Positions 48,053 through 58,230 of a stretch of DNA of 64,000 nt are shown here, in pieces. How positions within the stretch are numbered: position 1 is the first letter of the stretch; each line of letters begins with the position of its first letter. The DNA is from Salvator merianae (lineage: Eukaryota; Chordata; Lepidosauria; Squamata; Teiidae), in NCBI GenBank assembly GCA_003586115.2, contig QVOM02000034.1, positions 107,335,510-107,399,509 of the forward strand, in the 5' to 3' direction. Position numbers and translations under genes: made by a program. The notes below the pieces were generated by a model. That model was given only the letters and a program-made list of their open reading frames with translations. It made no database searches and was not told the DNA's origin.

Positions 48053-48544
48053 GGCCCTTTCTGCACTTACCTGCTGAATCTGGATCAGCAGATCCAGATT
48101 AGTCTGGCCCGCTGATCCAGATTGCAGGGAGGTATGGATTATCACACCAACAGCACCAATCTAGATTAAGCTATGCTGCAGCCATGAAACTTACACAAGC
48201 TTCGTGGCCGCACCCTCACGCCTCTGAATTGTAAGAACAAAAGTTCCTAGCCTCAGAGCTTCTGCGGGGTGATTTTTGGCAGTGCACAATGGCACACTGC
48301 TGAAATGCACCTCCCAGTACTACTGTGACTGCTGGTCCCACTGGTAAACCCGATTAATCTGGTCTGCCAGTGATCTGAATTAAGGCCTCTGTTAATCTGG
48401 ATCGTATTCTGTCTTGTGCAGACAGATTGGATCAATGGGGAGCAACAGCCTCATAGATCTGCACTAACACATGCAGATGTATGAAACCTAGAAGTGGAAT
48501 ACACGGACCCTTAATTCCAGTTAAGTGTCTGTGTAGAAAGGCCC
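48053..48544 (+). mobile_element. Family B DNA transposon, TCT target duplication, next to exon 14
   Basis: Left terminus GGCCCTTTCTGCACTTACC and right terminus GTGTAGAAAGGCCC are flanked by TCT (48050-48052, 48545-48547). Subterminal hairpins: AATCTGGATC-AGCA-GATCCAGATT near the left end and a CCTTAAT..GTTAAG pair near the right. The core AGAACAAAAGTTCCTAGC fits the family. It ends 155 bp before the DPYD exon. Confidence 0.85.
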
Positions 48545-48689
48545 TCTGCCTACAAGCTTTCTTTCCTCATTCTATACTAAATGGTTAAATCAGGTTGGTG
48601 GTAGTATGTAGCAATGATGATGTAGAAATGTAATTAGTTTTCAGAAGTACTGTATGTTTCATTTTGTTTAACTTTGAAAAATATATTCT

Positions 48690-48699
48690 ACTGTTACAG
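48690..48699 (+). promoter_or_regulatory. 3' splice site of DPYD intron 13
   Basis: The exon is preceded by ATATTCTACTGTTACAG. The AG is canonical but the pyrimidine tract is short and interrupted by A. A possible branch-point adenosine lies in TTTAACT at 48667-48673. Confidence 0.85.
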
Positions 48700-48864
48700 G
48701 ACATTGTAACAAATGTTTCTCCGAGAATTATACGTGGAGTCACCTCTGGTCACATTTATGGTCCGGGCCAAGGTTCATTCTTAAACATTGAACTCATCAG
48801 TGAGAAAACAGCAGCCTATTGGTGTAAAAGTATCACCGAACTGAAGGCTGACTTCCCTGAAAAA
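48700..48864 (+). CDS. DPYD: DPYD exon 14 (dihydropyrimidine dehydrogenase, partial)
   Basis: The product is the cytosolic homodimeric NADPH-dependent enzyme that reduces uracil and thymine, the first and rate-limiting step of pyrimidine breakdown; it also inactivates 5-fluorouracil. The 165-bp exon encodes 55 residues, beginning [13 protein letters not shown] and ending ELKADFPEK. By recollection of the human protein it aligns without gaps to residues 581-635, with eight changes (594, 598, 599, 605, 623, 625, 634, 635). This belongs to the FMN/pyrimidine-binding barrel; the substrate-contacting Asn609 is kept (codon 48784-48786). Both boundaries are phase 0. Boundaries were chosen by AG at 48698-48699 and GTAAGT at 48865-48870, not by the larger open frame, which reads into introns. 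Exon length equals human exon 14. No frameshift, so it looks functional. Confidence 0.96.
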
Positions 48865-48870
48865 GTAAGT
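48865..48870 (+). promoter_or_regulatory. 5' splice site of DPYD intron 14
   Basis: AAA|GTAAGT. The intronic six bases are consensus, while the last exon base is A rather than the usual G. In people, loss of the G at this exact donor (DPYD*2A) causes skipping of the exon. Confidence 0.93.
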
Positions 48871-49999
48871 GAAGCTTCGTGTACTTTTAATGTGGAGCCT
48901 GGGGATGGGTGAGTGACTGTTTTCAGATGGTTACATATGCTGGAAAGGTCACTGCTTATGGTGTGTGTGTGCTTTCGGCTTTTTCTTCTGTTGAACAGAT
49001 TTTGTAGGATTTTATGTTTCATAAACTTGCAAAACCTATTTGGCTAGAGGTAAAAATACAGCAAAAGTGACATATGTAAGCAGCCAAAAGTTTCCTTAGA
49101 AACAACTTTCTTTTTCTAAGCAGCCCACAAATATTCTGTTAATGTCCTAGTAAATATTAATTCATGAAATGTACTTAAATGTACAGTTATCTGTGAATTC
49201 ATCTCGAAACCATTGTCATTGTAATGGTAAGTTTATCACTAAATAAGGACAGATTTTTTTTGCTCTCTGTGTAAAAATTTCTAGGTGCTTATTATAAAAT
49301 GTTCTGTGCAATTAGAGCATGCAGAAACAGTTTTTGTTCACTTCCCTGAAAAAAAAAAGAACTGTATAATTCTAGATATTGTGTTCATTGTTAAAATAAT
49401 AATAATAATGAAGAAAAAAAACCTGAGCATTGTCTGAGTGAATTTAATGAGCAGAGGGTGACATTCTGTGCTCAAATGAGATAAAAGCAGAGATGGAGAT
49501 ACAAAGGAATATCAACTAGTGATTACAGTAAAGTAAATTATCGTGTTATGGTAAATATTAAAAACAAAAGAAAATTGATATATAATTGTTCTCACATTGT
49601 AATACAAGCAGCTTAAACAGTGAGCTAAAAAGCTACATGGTAGGAGTTGATTCTTTTTCATCATCAAAGCAATTGACAAGAGCGTTGAATTGATCTTTTG
49701 TACAAAAGGAATTGCATTCATATTATCCATGTTTTTGTTTCAAGAGTCACACTGAAGTCAAAAGACACCTAGCACTGCCTCCAGAGTTCTCTGCATTCAA
49801 CTTCCTTTCAGATGGACTCATGTACCACTAATTATCAGTGGGTCTCCATTTTGTAATTGCTTGCAATGTTTGCCATAGCTTTCAGCTTCTTTGCATCTTT
49901 CTCCACCTCTGTATAATTAATGCAAATATATACAATGATAGATGGCTTAAAAGGGCATTTTTGCTCAAATTAAACCTGTGTTTATGACAGTTCCCGATC
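48871..49999. other. Start of DPYD intron 14, nothing recognised
   Basis: AT-rich, no named repeat, and no second DPYD exon seen. Confidence 0.5.
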
Positions 50000-51157
50000 T
50001 CCTCCAAAATAAATAAGGTACCAAATCTGTCAGTGACACTGGAATTAAAATTACATAAATTGTTGTTGAATGAGATGGATTATGTGAACCCATTTCAATC
50101 AGGCTTCACACCTGGATTTGGCATTGAAAGTTCCAAGGTCACCTTTACTGATAAAGAGAAGGGGAAGCATTACTCTAATGATCTTCTTATAGTTTTCAGC
50201 AACTTCTCAAACTTTTCATCATGAAAGTCCTTTTAGGGTTAGGGGCTGGAGGCACATCTTGGCTGCCATTTCATTCCTACCTGGATGGTTGTTTCCAGAA
50301 GGTGGTATGTGGGCAATACTGCTGTGAGGTTCAACATGGCTGTTTTTTCCCCCCCTCCATCTACTTGAAACTGCTGGGAGAGTTCATCCAGAGATTTGGC
50401 TTGCAGTGTCATCAATATGCAGATATCACCCAGCTTTATCACTCTTTTTCATCTGACCCAGGGAGGGCAATAGATGTCCTAAATCAGCACCTGGGTACAA
50501 CAATAGACTATATGAGGGCTAACAAACTGAAACTCAATCTAGACAAGACACGAGTACCATTGGTGGCAGTTCTATTCAGATGTGTAATGCCCAACCTATC
50601 TTAGTCATGCTACCCTTGAGGAATCAGGCTCACAGCTTAGGGGTGCTCATTGATGCAGCTCTGTCAAAAGTGGCTTCTGTCGGATGGAGTGCCTTCTGTC
50701 AGGTGTGGCTAATACATCAGCTGCTTACTTATCTGGATGGGATCAGCCTTGTCATAGTTACTGGTAACCTCTTGTTTAGATTACTGCAATACATTTAAAA
50801 ACACACTTAAATGCAATACACTTAAAAACTGTCTTTAAAAACAGTTTGGAAGCTCCAGCTGGTCCAAAATAGGGCTTAGCACATCATGCCAGTCTGACAA
50901 ATGAACTAGTTTCCAGTTTGCTTCCAGGGTCAATTTAAAATACTTATCCTCTGGAATAGTCTCTCCCACTTCTGATATTCATAGGCCACCTACAGTCCTG
51001 GTTGTTAGGTGTCAGTTGAAGACCTATCTTTTTACCCAAGCCTTTCCAGACTGAATGTTTGGTTTTATAGAACCATTATGATTTTATGTTTTTTTTATTA
51101 TTATTCTTTGTACACTGTTTGAAGATTATATTTTAATGGGAAGTGGTATATAAATAT

Positions 51158-51322
51158 CAGCGACAGTTTGCCACTTTAATCGTGGGTATTCTCATTTCAG
51201 TGGAAGGGGAGATTGCTGTCCACAGCAAGTCACTGCCACAGCAGGTCACTACAAGACCCGCCAACGATCTCCCCTTCCGGTGGCATGCGAACACCCGCAC
51301 TTAAAGCAACGAGGCATCCCTG
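51158..51322. mobile_element. hAT MITE with perfect 8-bp target duplication
   Basis: The 165-bp element starts CAGCGACAGTTTGCC and ends with the complement of CAGGGATGCCTCGTTGC. The inverted arms align over about 60 bp and share GGAAGGGGAGAT. ATAAATAT flanks both sides exactly (51150-51157, 51323-51330). It is inserted in the L2-like element. Confidence 0.92.
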
Positions 51323-51474
51323 ATAAATATTGTAAAGAAATAAAATAAATAAAGTGCTTGTGTTAACGTTTAAATCCCTAAATGCTCTGGAATCAGGTTA
51401 CCTGAAGAAGCACCTTAAACCATATGACCCTACGCATAAATTTAGATGGGCAAATGAAGGGCAGCTCTCTGTGT

Positions 51475-51580
51475 CAGGGCTGCCAGATAAACAGCTGAAC
51501 TAATTATCCTAGCCATACCAAATGCCCCCCCCCCCAAAAAAAAAGCCGAATGTTTTTTTTAGCCAAAGTTGGCAGCCCTG
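51475..51580. mobile_element. Short hAT MITE, CAGGGCTGCC family
   Basis: Termini CAGGGCTGCCAGATAAACAG and (reverse-complemented) CAGGGCTGCCAACTTTGGC. Flanks CTCTGTGT and TCCTGTGC agree at 5 of 8. Central C13-A9 run. Same family as 55876-55977, nested in the L2-like element. Confidence 0.84.
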
Positions 51581-51609
51581 TCCTGTGCCCCCATCAAATG
51601 AAATAAAGT

Positions 51610-51652
51610 GTGGCACCCAGGCTACAGGTGCTACAGGTGGCACCCAGGCTCT
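51610..51652. repeat. Two-copy duplication
   Basis: GTGGCACCCAGGCT occurs twice with a 13-bp spacer containing CTACAGGTG copies. Confidence 0.85.
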
Positions 51653-52060
51653 AGAATAACTTTCTCAAAGGTTGTGCGCATCATCAACCCTTTTTTTTTG
51701 TTTATTTTTTTATATACACACAGTTTAGAAAGAGAAACTATACATCTCAATACATACAACATGTACCATATTCAACATATCCTAATTATTATTATTATTA
51801 CTTTTAATTCCTAGTACCCTCCCTCATCCCTCTTCCCCCATTCTTAATCACATCACCAAACTTGTATGACTTTAGAAAACAGGTGAAAACCTTTTTATTG
51901 GCCCAAGCACTTCTGAGGTGTCTCTGGCTGCTCAGTTTTAAATTTGTCTTTTTCTTTTTTAATGATAGGTTTTCAACTACATTGTTTTATATATTGTTTT
52001 ATATAAATGTTTTTTGAATATTTTAATGCATTTCTGCTGTTGGACAGCTAGAGTATTATA

Positions 52061-52774
52061 ATAAATAATGGATTAAATGAAGAAATAAAAATGGTTATAA
52101 TATACAGTATTGTGATGCAATAGCATGGTTGTAATGTACAATATGAACTTCCCAATTTTCCACATTTTATGAAACATAGTATAACACTTGACTGGTGATA
52201 AATAACAAAAAACAAAAATCCAGTCTAGTTCAGATCAAGGGTCCCAAGATACCATACATGCCTAAATAAAATACAGAATATATTCATTCTCAGATGAGAT
52301 GAAGCATAAGGGGTTTCTTATACATTGTTTATTATTCTTAACAATAGAAAGCCATAATATAGATATAGGTCTTGGAATACTACCATGTTAAGCCATTAAA
52401 TGAAAAAAAAAAGAAAAAAAAAACCTTTCATACAATATCCAAGCCTTTCAATTAGGGTGGTACAACTTCAGGCCCAGAAAGGTGTCCAGCATTTTATGCA
52501 ACAGTCACATAAAATTTGTATTCAGGATCTGCACACTGTTTAGATAAGCAGGGTAAGCTTTGTGAGTGAAGCTGTGATCTGAACACAATTTGCCCTCAAA
52601 AGAAGAAAATTGTGGGGCACAGCGATAAGATTAATCCGACCATAGCCTCAGTCAAGAATAAGATTAAATAGCACTGTAGAGATCCCTCATGATATTTTAT
52701 ATGACTGGTGCAAGGTATTTCACATTGTTCTCTTGAAACCTGTGCCAGCTAGCATTGCTTATCAGTACTGTAGA
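52061..52774. other. Intronic DNA, nothing recognised
   Basis: No supported feature. Confidence 0.45.
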
Positions 52775-52870
52775 AAAGAAGGAAGGGATGGGAGAAGGAA
52801 GGAAGGGAGGGAAGGAGGGAGGGAGGGAGGGAGGGAAGGAAGGAAGGAGGGAGGGAAGGAAAGAAGGGAG
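52775..52870. repeat. (GGAA/GGGA)n microsatellite
   Basis: Purine-only tract of mixed GGAA and GGGA units. Confidence 0.96.
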
Positions 52871-52980
52871 AGCTGCTCCAAAACATGTATCCTTCTAGCT
52901 ACATCCACACAAATTAAAAACCAGTTCAAAAGAGACTTGAAGTTGGTAGCTGCAGTAGCTAGTGTTGCCAACTCTCCTCA

Positions 52981-53030
52981 ATCCATATTAAAGACTAGAA
53001 AATGTGCATTTTTTGGTCTTTAATGTGGAT
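52981..53030. repeat. Imperfect 24-bp inverted repeat
   Basis: ATCCATATTAAAGAC..AATG pairs with CATT..GGTCTTTAATGTGGAT with three mismatches and a 2-nt loop. It is either a tiny MITE or a chance hairpin. No mature small RNA can be inferred. Confidence 0.7.
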
Positions 53031-55867
53031 TAGAGGTGGAATGGGAATGGAAACACTAGTGTGTGACAGTTCCCAACTCTAAGCTGCTTTTGATCCACCT
53101 TTTTTTTGTGTGTGTGTACATATATAGCCTTAGCCTATGAGTACACAGGTGCGGCATGCATCATCATGTCACCAGAATGTCCAAACATATTGTGAGCATG
53201 TGTGCTGCCAAGCTGCACTGAACAGACATAGTAGCACAGTGATAAGGAAGCTCTTTTCAAAAGGTTCCACATTGTTATGAGGATAACTTCTAGCTACTGA
53301 CAGAGGTCCTAGGGTGCACCAAGAGCTAATGCATGCGAAAACAGCTAAGAATCATTTTACTTCTTTATCCATTTATTTGTGACAACTCCTGTGTATATCA
53401 TCAACCTTAGAAAGTCTCACTGAAAGAAACTGAAATCAAGGCAGTTCAAGTACATTGCCTCCCTTGAAAGGGGCACTGAAGATAGTAAAAGAGATTTTAA
53501 AAGAAAAAAAAAGTTGCAGTTGCACTCTACTAAAAATATGGAGCAGGAAAACACACACCTGGTCTCCTTATCTTTCCCCCTTTGTACCATATACAGTTTG
53601 GAAACCAGATAAATTTAAAATTCAAAAGTAATGGAGCTCCGTAGGTTTATTCCATCTAAAAAACTTTTACATTGCTGAATCCCTAGCAAAATCAGAAGTT
53701 TTACTTGAAAAAAAAGGAAATTGTCTCCCAAATTTAGAAGGTAACCTGCACCTGATATCAGACACAAAGGAATTAATCCAAAACTTAATGTTGTGTATCC
53801 TGCAGTGTTTGTCTTTGGCATCAGAGTAATTTCTTTCAGCAGATTCTGCTTTTAACCAGATCTGGAAGAAATTGATCTGATAGTTAAGACTATCAGCTAC
53901 AGTCTTTTCATTTGGAAATATTACCCTGCATTCTTGTCTCAAATCATTTTAAGCTGAAAGGAGAGCACACTGTAAATATGTTTTAGTGATAGCCTCACAG
54001 GAAGTCTGTGGTCATCTCCTAATCAGCAGGTGAAAAGCATCTCCATTAGGCACTCCAGCTGTCAGACATCTACTGATTATGCTAATTTCTCCAGTTATTG
54101 TCACCTTAGTCCAGGTGTCCCAAGAGTTATGTGACATCTGTTGTCGTCCTTTTTCCTGCCTTGAACAGCCCAAGTGACCACCCTGACTATTGGCCCATCC
54201 TGGGCCTGTCCCACTCCACCAGAGCACAAAAACCACTATAATTAGCTCTGGTTTTGGTCAGCAAGAGAAAAAAGATGCTTTGCCGCTTTGAAAGAGGGAG
54301 AACCTAGCTTGCAAGAACCCACCCCCCTCCTTTCCCTGACAGAATTGAAGGAGCAGAAGAATACTGCAGATTCCTCTTTGGGTTTCTAGCCAAGTCAGTT
54401 CTTTTGGATGAGAGCAAGCATGAGATTGGCAGGTTTGTGGGAGATGATGTGGAATCTGCATGTAGAGTACCAGCTGAGATCTGGAGAGAGAACTTGAACA
54501 GCTAGGTTGGGTTGCAGGCTTCAACTGGGATAAGAGAAATTAGTCCTAAGTCGCCACCAATACCCTTCCAGTTGAGTGTGATTCTCTAGTCCATTGAAAA
54601 GGAGCATTTGAATAACAGTTAATTGTACCCCACCGCACCCCACCTATGATAACTGCTACTTCCAATGCAAGGCTCACATTACTCTATTGGCTTTAATGTG
54701 TTTCATAAAGATAACATATTTTCTTGATATTTTCTTAATAAAAAATGTTTTGCATTGGAAACTTAGACAAGTTTGGGTTCCCTCTTTGTTCCCCCACCCT
54801 TCAGAATCCATGCCAGCTAGTTGACTGTTAAATCAAACCCATTCACTTGAGAACACAATTGCAGGAACTGAAAACTAATTTCCCCAGTACAAACCAGTTC
54901 GTATAAAAATACTTTTTGGTGCCCATGTGGTTGCAGCCCTTGCTGTTCTCAGACCTGAATTCAGCTCATGGAAACCTTACTTTGCACTGTAAAATTGAAT
55001 CCACTGTAATGACAAATCAAACTCAATTCAGGGCAGAACACACTAAAAATGCTTAACACAGTTCAAACGTGCTTGTTCTGCAACACTCTGAAATAATATT
55101 AATGAGTCTAAAGCAGCAGATCCTCTTTCTCTGCCACCACCCGTCTCCATTGTAATCTCCTCCCTAAAATCTTCAATGATTGGTCTGCACATCCTTTCTT
55201 CCTGTTTTCTTCCTCCTTAAAAGACTGTGAATGTTAAGATAAAAAGCAGGTTGACAATGACTAATAATAAAACCAAGCAAGGGTTAGCACTTTTATGCTC
55301 ATCGGCTGCTAATAAGCTTTAAGCTTGGGGCCAGCTTGTCTTCCCTTGCGGGCCCCTTGCTCCCTCTTCAATATAACCCAGATATTTTCTTAGCCAGCGT
55401 GCTACAGACTGTCTTTTTTTTCCTCCTGCCAGTAGCAAAACAACTCACAAAGGGAAGGTGGATCGGAGTGAGTCAAACGGCCATCAAACTCTAAAGTGGA
55501 GGCTACTATATGGAGGAGAAAAAAGACAGTTACAGCCTCCATATTGCTCTTGTCAAGAAAAAAGGTTTGGACACTGCTGTTCCAGCTTCCAGAGAGAGAC
55601 TGTGAGTTTTCCTACCCTCATGGTAGAGTTTTGGCACCCCTCCACAAGTGCCTCTGTACCACTGCTGCTTCATTCAGTGGGGATATTTTAGCATGCCTCG
55701 GTAGATTGTCTTGGCCAGCTGCTGTGCCAGCTTCCCTGGAGTTTAGCCCTGCCTCGCTTCCACCTAAGGATTGGTTGATGTGATAGTGCAATCCCCCTTG
55801 AAAACCTTTCTTGCTCTCCCCTAGGAATGCCCACACAAAACTCTACAAATCCACATTTGCAAGCACA
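53031..55867. other. Intronic DNA, nothing recognised
   Basis: About 2.8 kb without a repeat I can name. 55190-55340 reads like single-copy sequence, with AAGATAAAAAGC and CTAATAATAAAACC blocks. No coding exon seen. Confidence 0.45.
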
Positions 55868-55875
55868 CCATGTAA

Positions 55876-55977
55876 CAGAGTTGCCAAAATCAGCCAATTA
55901 ATTAGTCACATTTGACTTTTTTTTTAGAATTTTTCTATGGCTAGGGTAATTAGTTTGGCTGATTTCTGGCAGCCCTG
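55876..55977. mobile_element. Short hAT MITE, CAGGGCTGCC family, exact 8-bp duplication
   Basis: 102 bp. Starts CAGAGTTGCCAAAATCAGCC and ends with the complement of CAGGGCTGCCAGAAATCAGC. CCATGTAA flanks both sides exactly (55868-55875, 55978-55985). Confidence 0.93.
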
Positions 55978-56034
55978 CCATGTAAATGAAAAACAATAAA
56001 GTATGTTAAGTTCTTCGATTCCTATTTGAAACTT

Positions 56035-56160
56035 GAAATGAAATGAAATGAAATGAAATTTATTGCTTATACCCCGCCCTTCCATACGGCTCAGGGCGGC
56101 TTACAACAAAATTAAAAACAACATCAAAATATAAAACCATATAACAAAATAAAATTACAA
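56035..56160 (-). mobile_element. L2-like 3' tail, antisense, with (AAATG)n end
   Basis: (AAATG)5 at 56035-56059, then TTTATTGCTTATACCCCGCC and GGCTCAGGGCGGCTTACAAC, the LINE/SINE 3' tail also seen at 24215 and 37255. Less diverged than those copies, with CpGs retained. Confidence 0.78.
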
Positions 56161-56201
56161 ATCCTTAATTTTATTTTGTTATATGGTTTTATATTTTGAT
56201 G
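56122..56201. repeat. Perfect 35-bp inverted repeat
   Basis: The left arm 56122-56156 (CATCAAAATATAAAACCATA...) and right arm 56167-56201 are exact reverse complements, separated by 10 bp. The left arm is part of the L2-like tail. Confidence 0.95.
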
Positions 56202-56427
56202 ATATTTTGATCCATACTTGTGTATAGAGAGGCCCTAGGGAAAAGTAGCCAAATGTTGTGCCAACACTAGAAGAGAAAATGTGATTCAAGATTTGCAATA
56301 AAATGTTTCAAGTTCCCACATTGATTTCAGTCAGACTTCAAAGACTTTATTATGTTCCACTGTTTTATACTTGCATACTTTTATCTTCTTTATGTAACTT
56401 TGCTCTTGAACCATAAATAAATTTATC

Positions 56428-56439
56428 ATATATATATAT

Positions 56440-56476
<37 letters not shown>
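56428..56476. repeat. (AT)n(AG)n microsatellite
   Basis: Short AT run followed by about 15 AG units. Confidence 0.95.
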
Positions 56477-57428
56477 TAAGCAGAAAATACTGGAAGAAGA
56501 CATAGAAAAAATATCTCATATAAATAGATGTCAACACCATATTTTAGGAACTGTCTTCAAAGGTGATGCACAGACCGTATAAATACTCCAGTTAAGATTT
56601 CATATATCAGCCTCCCAGCTACCTTGGAAAGTTAAAGGAACATATTGCTACATGTCTTAGTTAAAATAATTTAGGAAAAAAGAGCAAATCTGCACAGAGG
56701 CTTTATGGCATTGTGAGTCTGCCTGGAGAGTGCAGGGACCCCATGTCCCTGCACCCTTATTGCCCTGTGAAAATGCTTAAAGAACACAGAGTTCACACAC
56801 CCTTTAATCAATCATTCTACTGTACATGCTCATATTGGTAGAGCAGTAAGGATGAACTCTGAGATGTCTTTCCCTTGCTGCTTTGCAGACCTCCCTCAAA
56901 TCACCTTCTTTAGGCCTTGTGTTTGGTTGGCCACAGAAAACAGCCAATTTCTCTGGCCAGTTCCCGTCTTCATGAAAGCATATGCAGACAGAAGCATCAA
57001 AGCTGGAAAATAAAAGTAACTGGGCCCATGGCAAGTGTGTGAACAGCACACTACCCTTTGTTAAACCCTCCTTCTTATACTGCCAGATTTTCAAGAATAT
57101 GGAACAAGAATAATTTCAAGAAAATTATTCTACAAAAAATGAGTAAGACTACACAATTGGCTTTACTTTTTTTTTTAACCATAAACCCCCAGTAAGTAAT
57201 TTGTATTTGCTGCTGGTATTGCCAGATTCTGCACTTAATTAGAGCAGATGCAGATTTTTTGAATTGCAGGAACTTTATGTTAATGGAAACTTTGCTTGTA
57301 AAATTTGGTTGATAAAAATCAAGTACATTATATTGTAGATGTTTATTATGCTAAAGGAAACAATAACCAAGGACCTCGATAAGAAGAGGACATTTGAAAA
57401 ATGTAATTAAAGGTGCTTGACATTTGCT
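56477..57428. other. Intronic DNA, nothing recognised
   Basis: No supported feature. Confidence 0.45.
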
Positions 57429-57450
57429 AGCAACAAGTGCAAACAGGCCC
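57429..57450. mobile_element. Isolated family A terminus
   Basis: AAGTGCAAACAGGCCC matches the right terminus of family A, without a recognisable body. Confidence 0.4.
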
Positions 57451-57663
57451 TTTGGTTCTTTGCTCAACTTAATAGCATTAGGAGATGGCTGAGTCCTGGC
57501 TATTTATATAAACTTAGAAAACTGGCACTTCCCTCCAATTTTTGCAGCTGCGTTCTCAGGGGAGTAACATGGAGGAACATTCTCCCATGAGTTTACCTGG
57601 AAGCACAAGACTTAATGTATAACATCCCAGGTTACTGTGCTGTGAAGAGAAATGGAAATTGTA

Positions 57664-57827
57664 GGGCCTATTCGTGCTTGCTGGTAGCAAGCTATCCAAG
57701 TGCATTCATACTGGAAGACGGATGAAGCGACCAGGATCAGGCTTCATCCGCTCCCAATTGCTACTACCAGTGGTGCACAAAATAGTAGTCTGCAACTTTA
57801 CCTGAAACTCATATGAGCTTCAGGTAA
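57664..57827 (+). mobile_element. TIR-element fragment related to family A
   Basis: Starts GGGCCTATTCGTGCTTGCTGG. It contains GGATGAAGC..GCTTCATCC (perfect 9-bp stem) and ACCTGAAACTCATATGAGCTTCAGGT as a near-perfect palindrome (two columns apart from perfect; written here as its two halves ACCTGAAACTCAT and ATGAGCTTCAGGT). No right terminus before the next element starts. Confidence 0.5.
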
Positions 57828-58230
57828 GGTCCCATTCGCACTTACCTGTACCACGGCGGTGGCCATCTAGTGTGTGATGTGTCCATTGCACATGCATGAT
57901 CACGTGATCACGCATATGTTATGAGCCAACCAGGCCTGATTGGGCCCGGTTGATGTCCTAATCAGGCCCACGCTGCCCCGATCAGGCCTGTGATGGATGG
58001 TGACCACGAGGCCCGTTGCCATGGCAACTGGGAGGCTTGCGCAGAGACACTTGCCAGCCGTTACTACGGCGACCATTGGGTGTGTGCCCAATCAGGGACC
58101 ACAATGCCAGATTGGATGCAGTGCAGCCCCATCTGGTGTCACAGGTCCGAATGGGGCAGCGTGGGCCAAATCGTGTCCATGCAATAGGGCAGGCCCAATT
58201 GCGCTAGCGTTATAAGTGCAAAAATGGCTG
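57828..58230 (+). mobile_element. CpG-retaining TIR element, family A/B-like termini
   Basis: Left terminus GGTCCCATTCGCACTTACC and right terminus TTATAAGTGCAAAAATGGC. Flanks TAA and TAG nearly match. It retains many CpGs and a perfect 14-bp palindrome TGATCACGTGATCA (57897-57910) holding a CACGTG E-box. Interior GTTGCCATGGCAACTGGG recalls family A. The several 60-70-residue frames are chance. Confidence 0.66.

Larger units (their letters stand above)
50000..52060 (+). mobile_element. L2-like LINE, sense orientation, interrupted
   Basis: Plus-strand ORF2 remnants in order: EMDYVNPFQSGFTPGFGIES (about 50067); SWLPFHSYLDGCFQKVVCG; the RT active-site region QRFGLQCHQYADITQLYHSF with MRANKLKLNLDK (50221-50604); LTFKSLNALESGYLKKHL (about 51363); YDFRKQVKTFLLAQAL (about 51866). 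The active-site second Asp is replaced (YADI). Two hAT MITEs (51158, 51475) sit inside it, so it is older than they are. Not functional. Confidence 0.88.

Noticed and set aside
1..48699. DPYD exon 13 in this window
   Set aside because: I looked for the expected preceding coding segment on the plus strand and did not see it, but a visual scan is not exhaustive; tblastn would decide.
48664..48912. 82-residue frame taken as a small gene
   Set aside because: Only its middle is coding (DPYD exon 14). The ends read into intron past consensus AG and GTAAGT.
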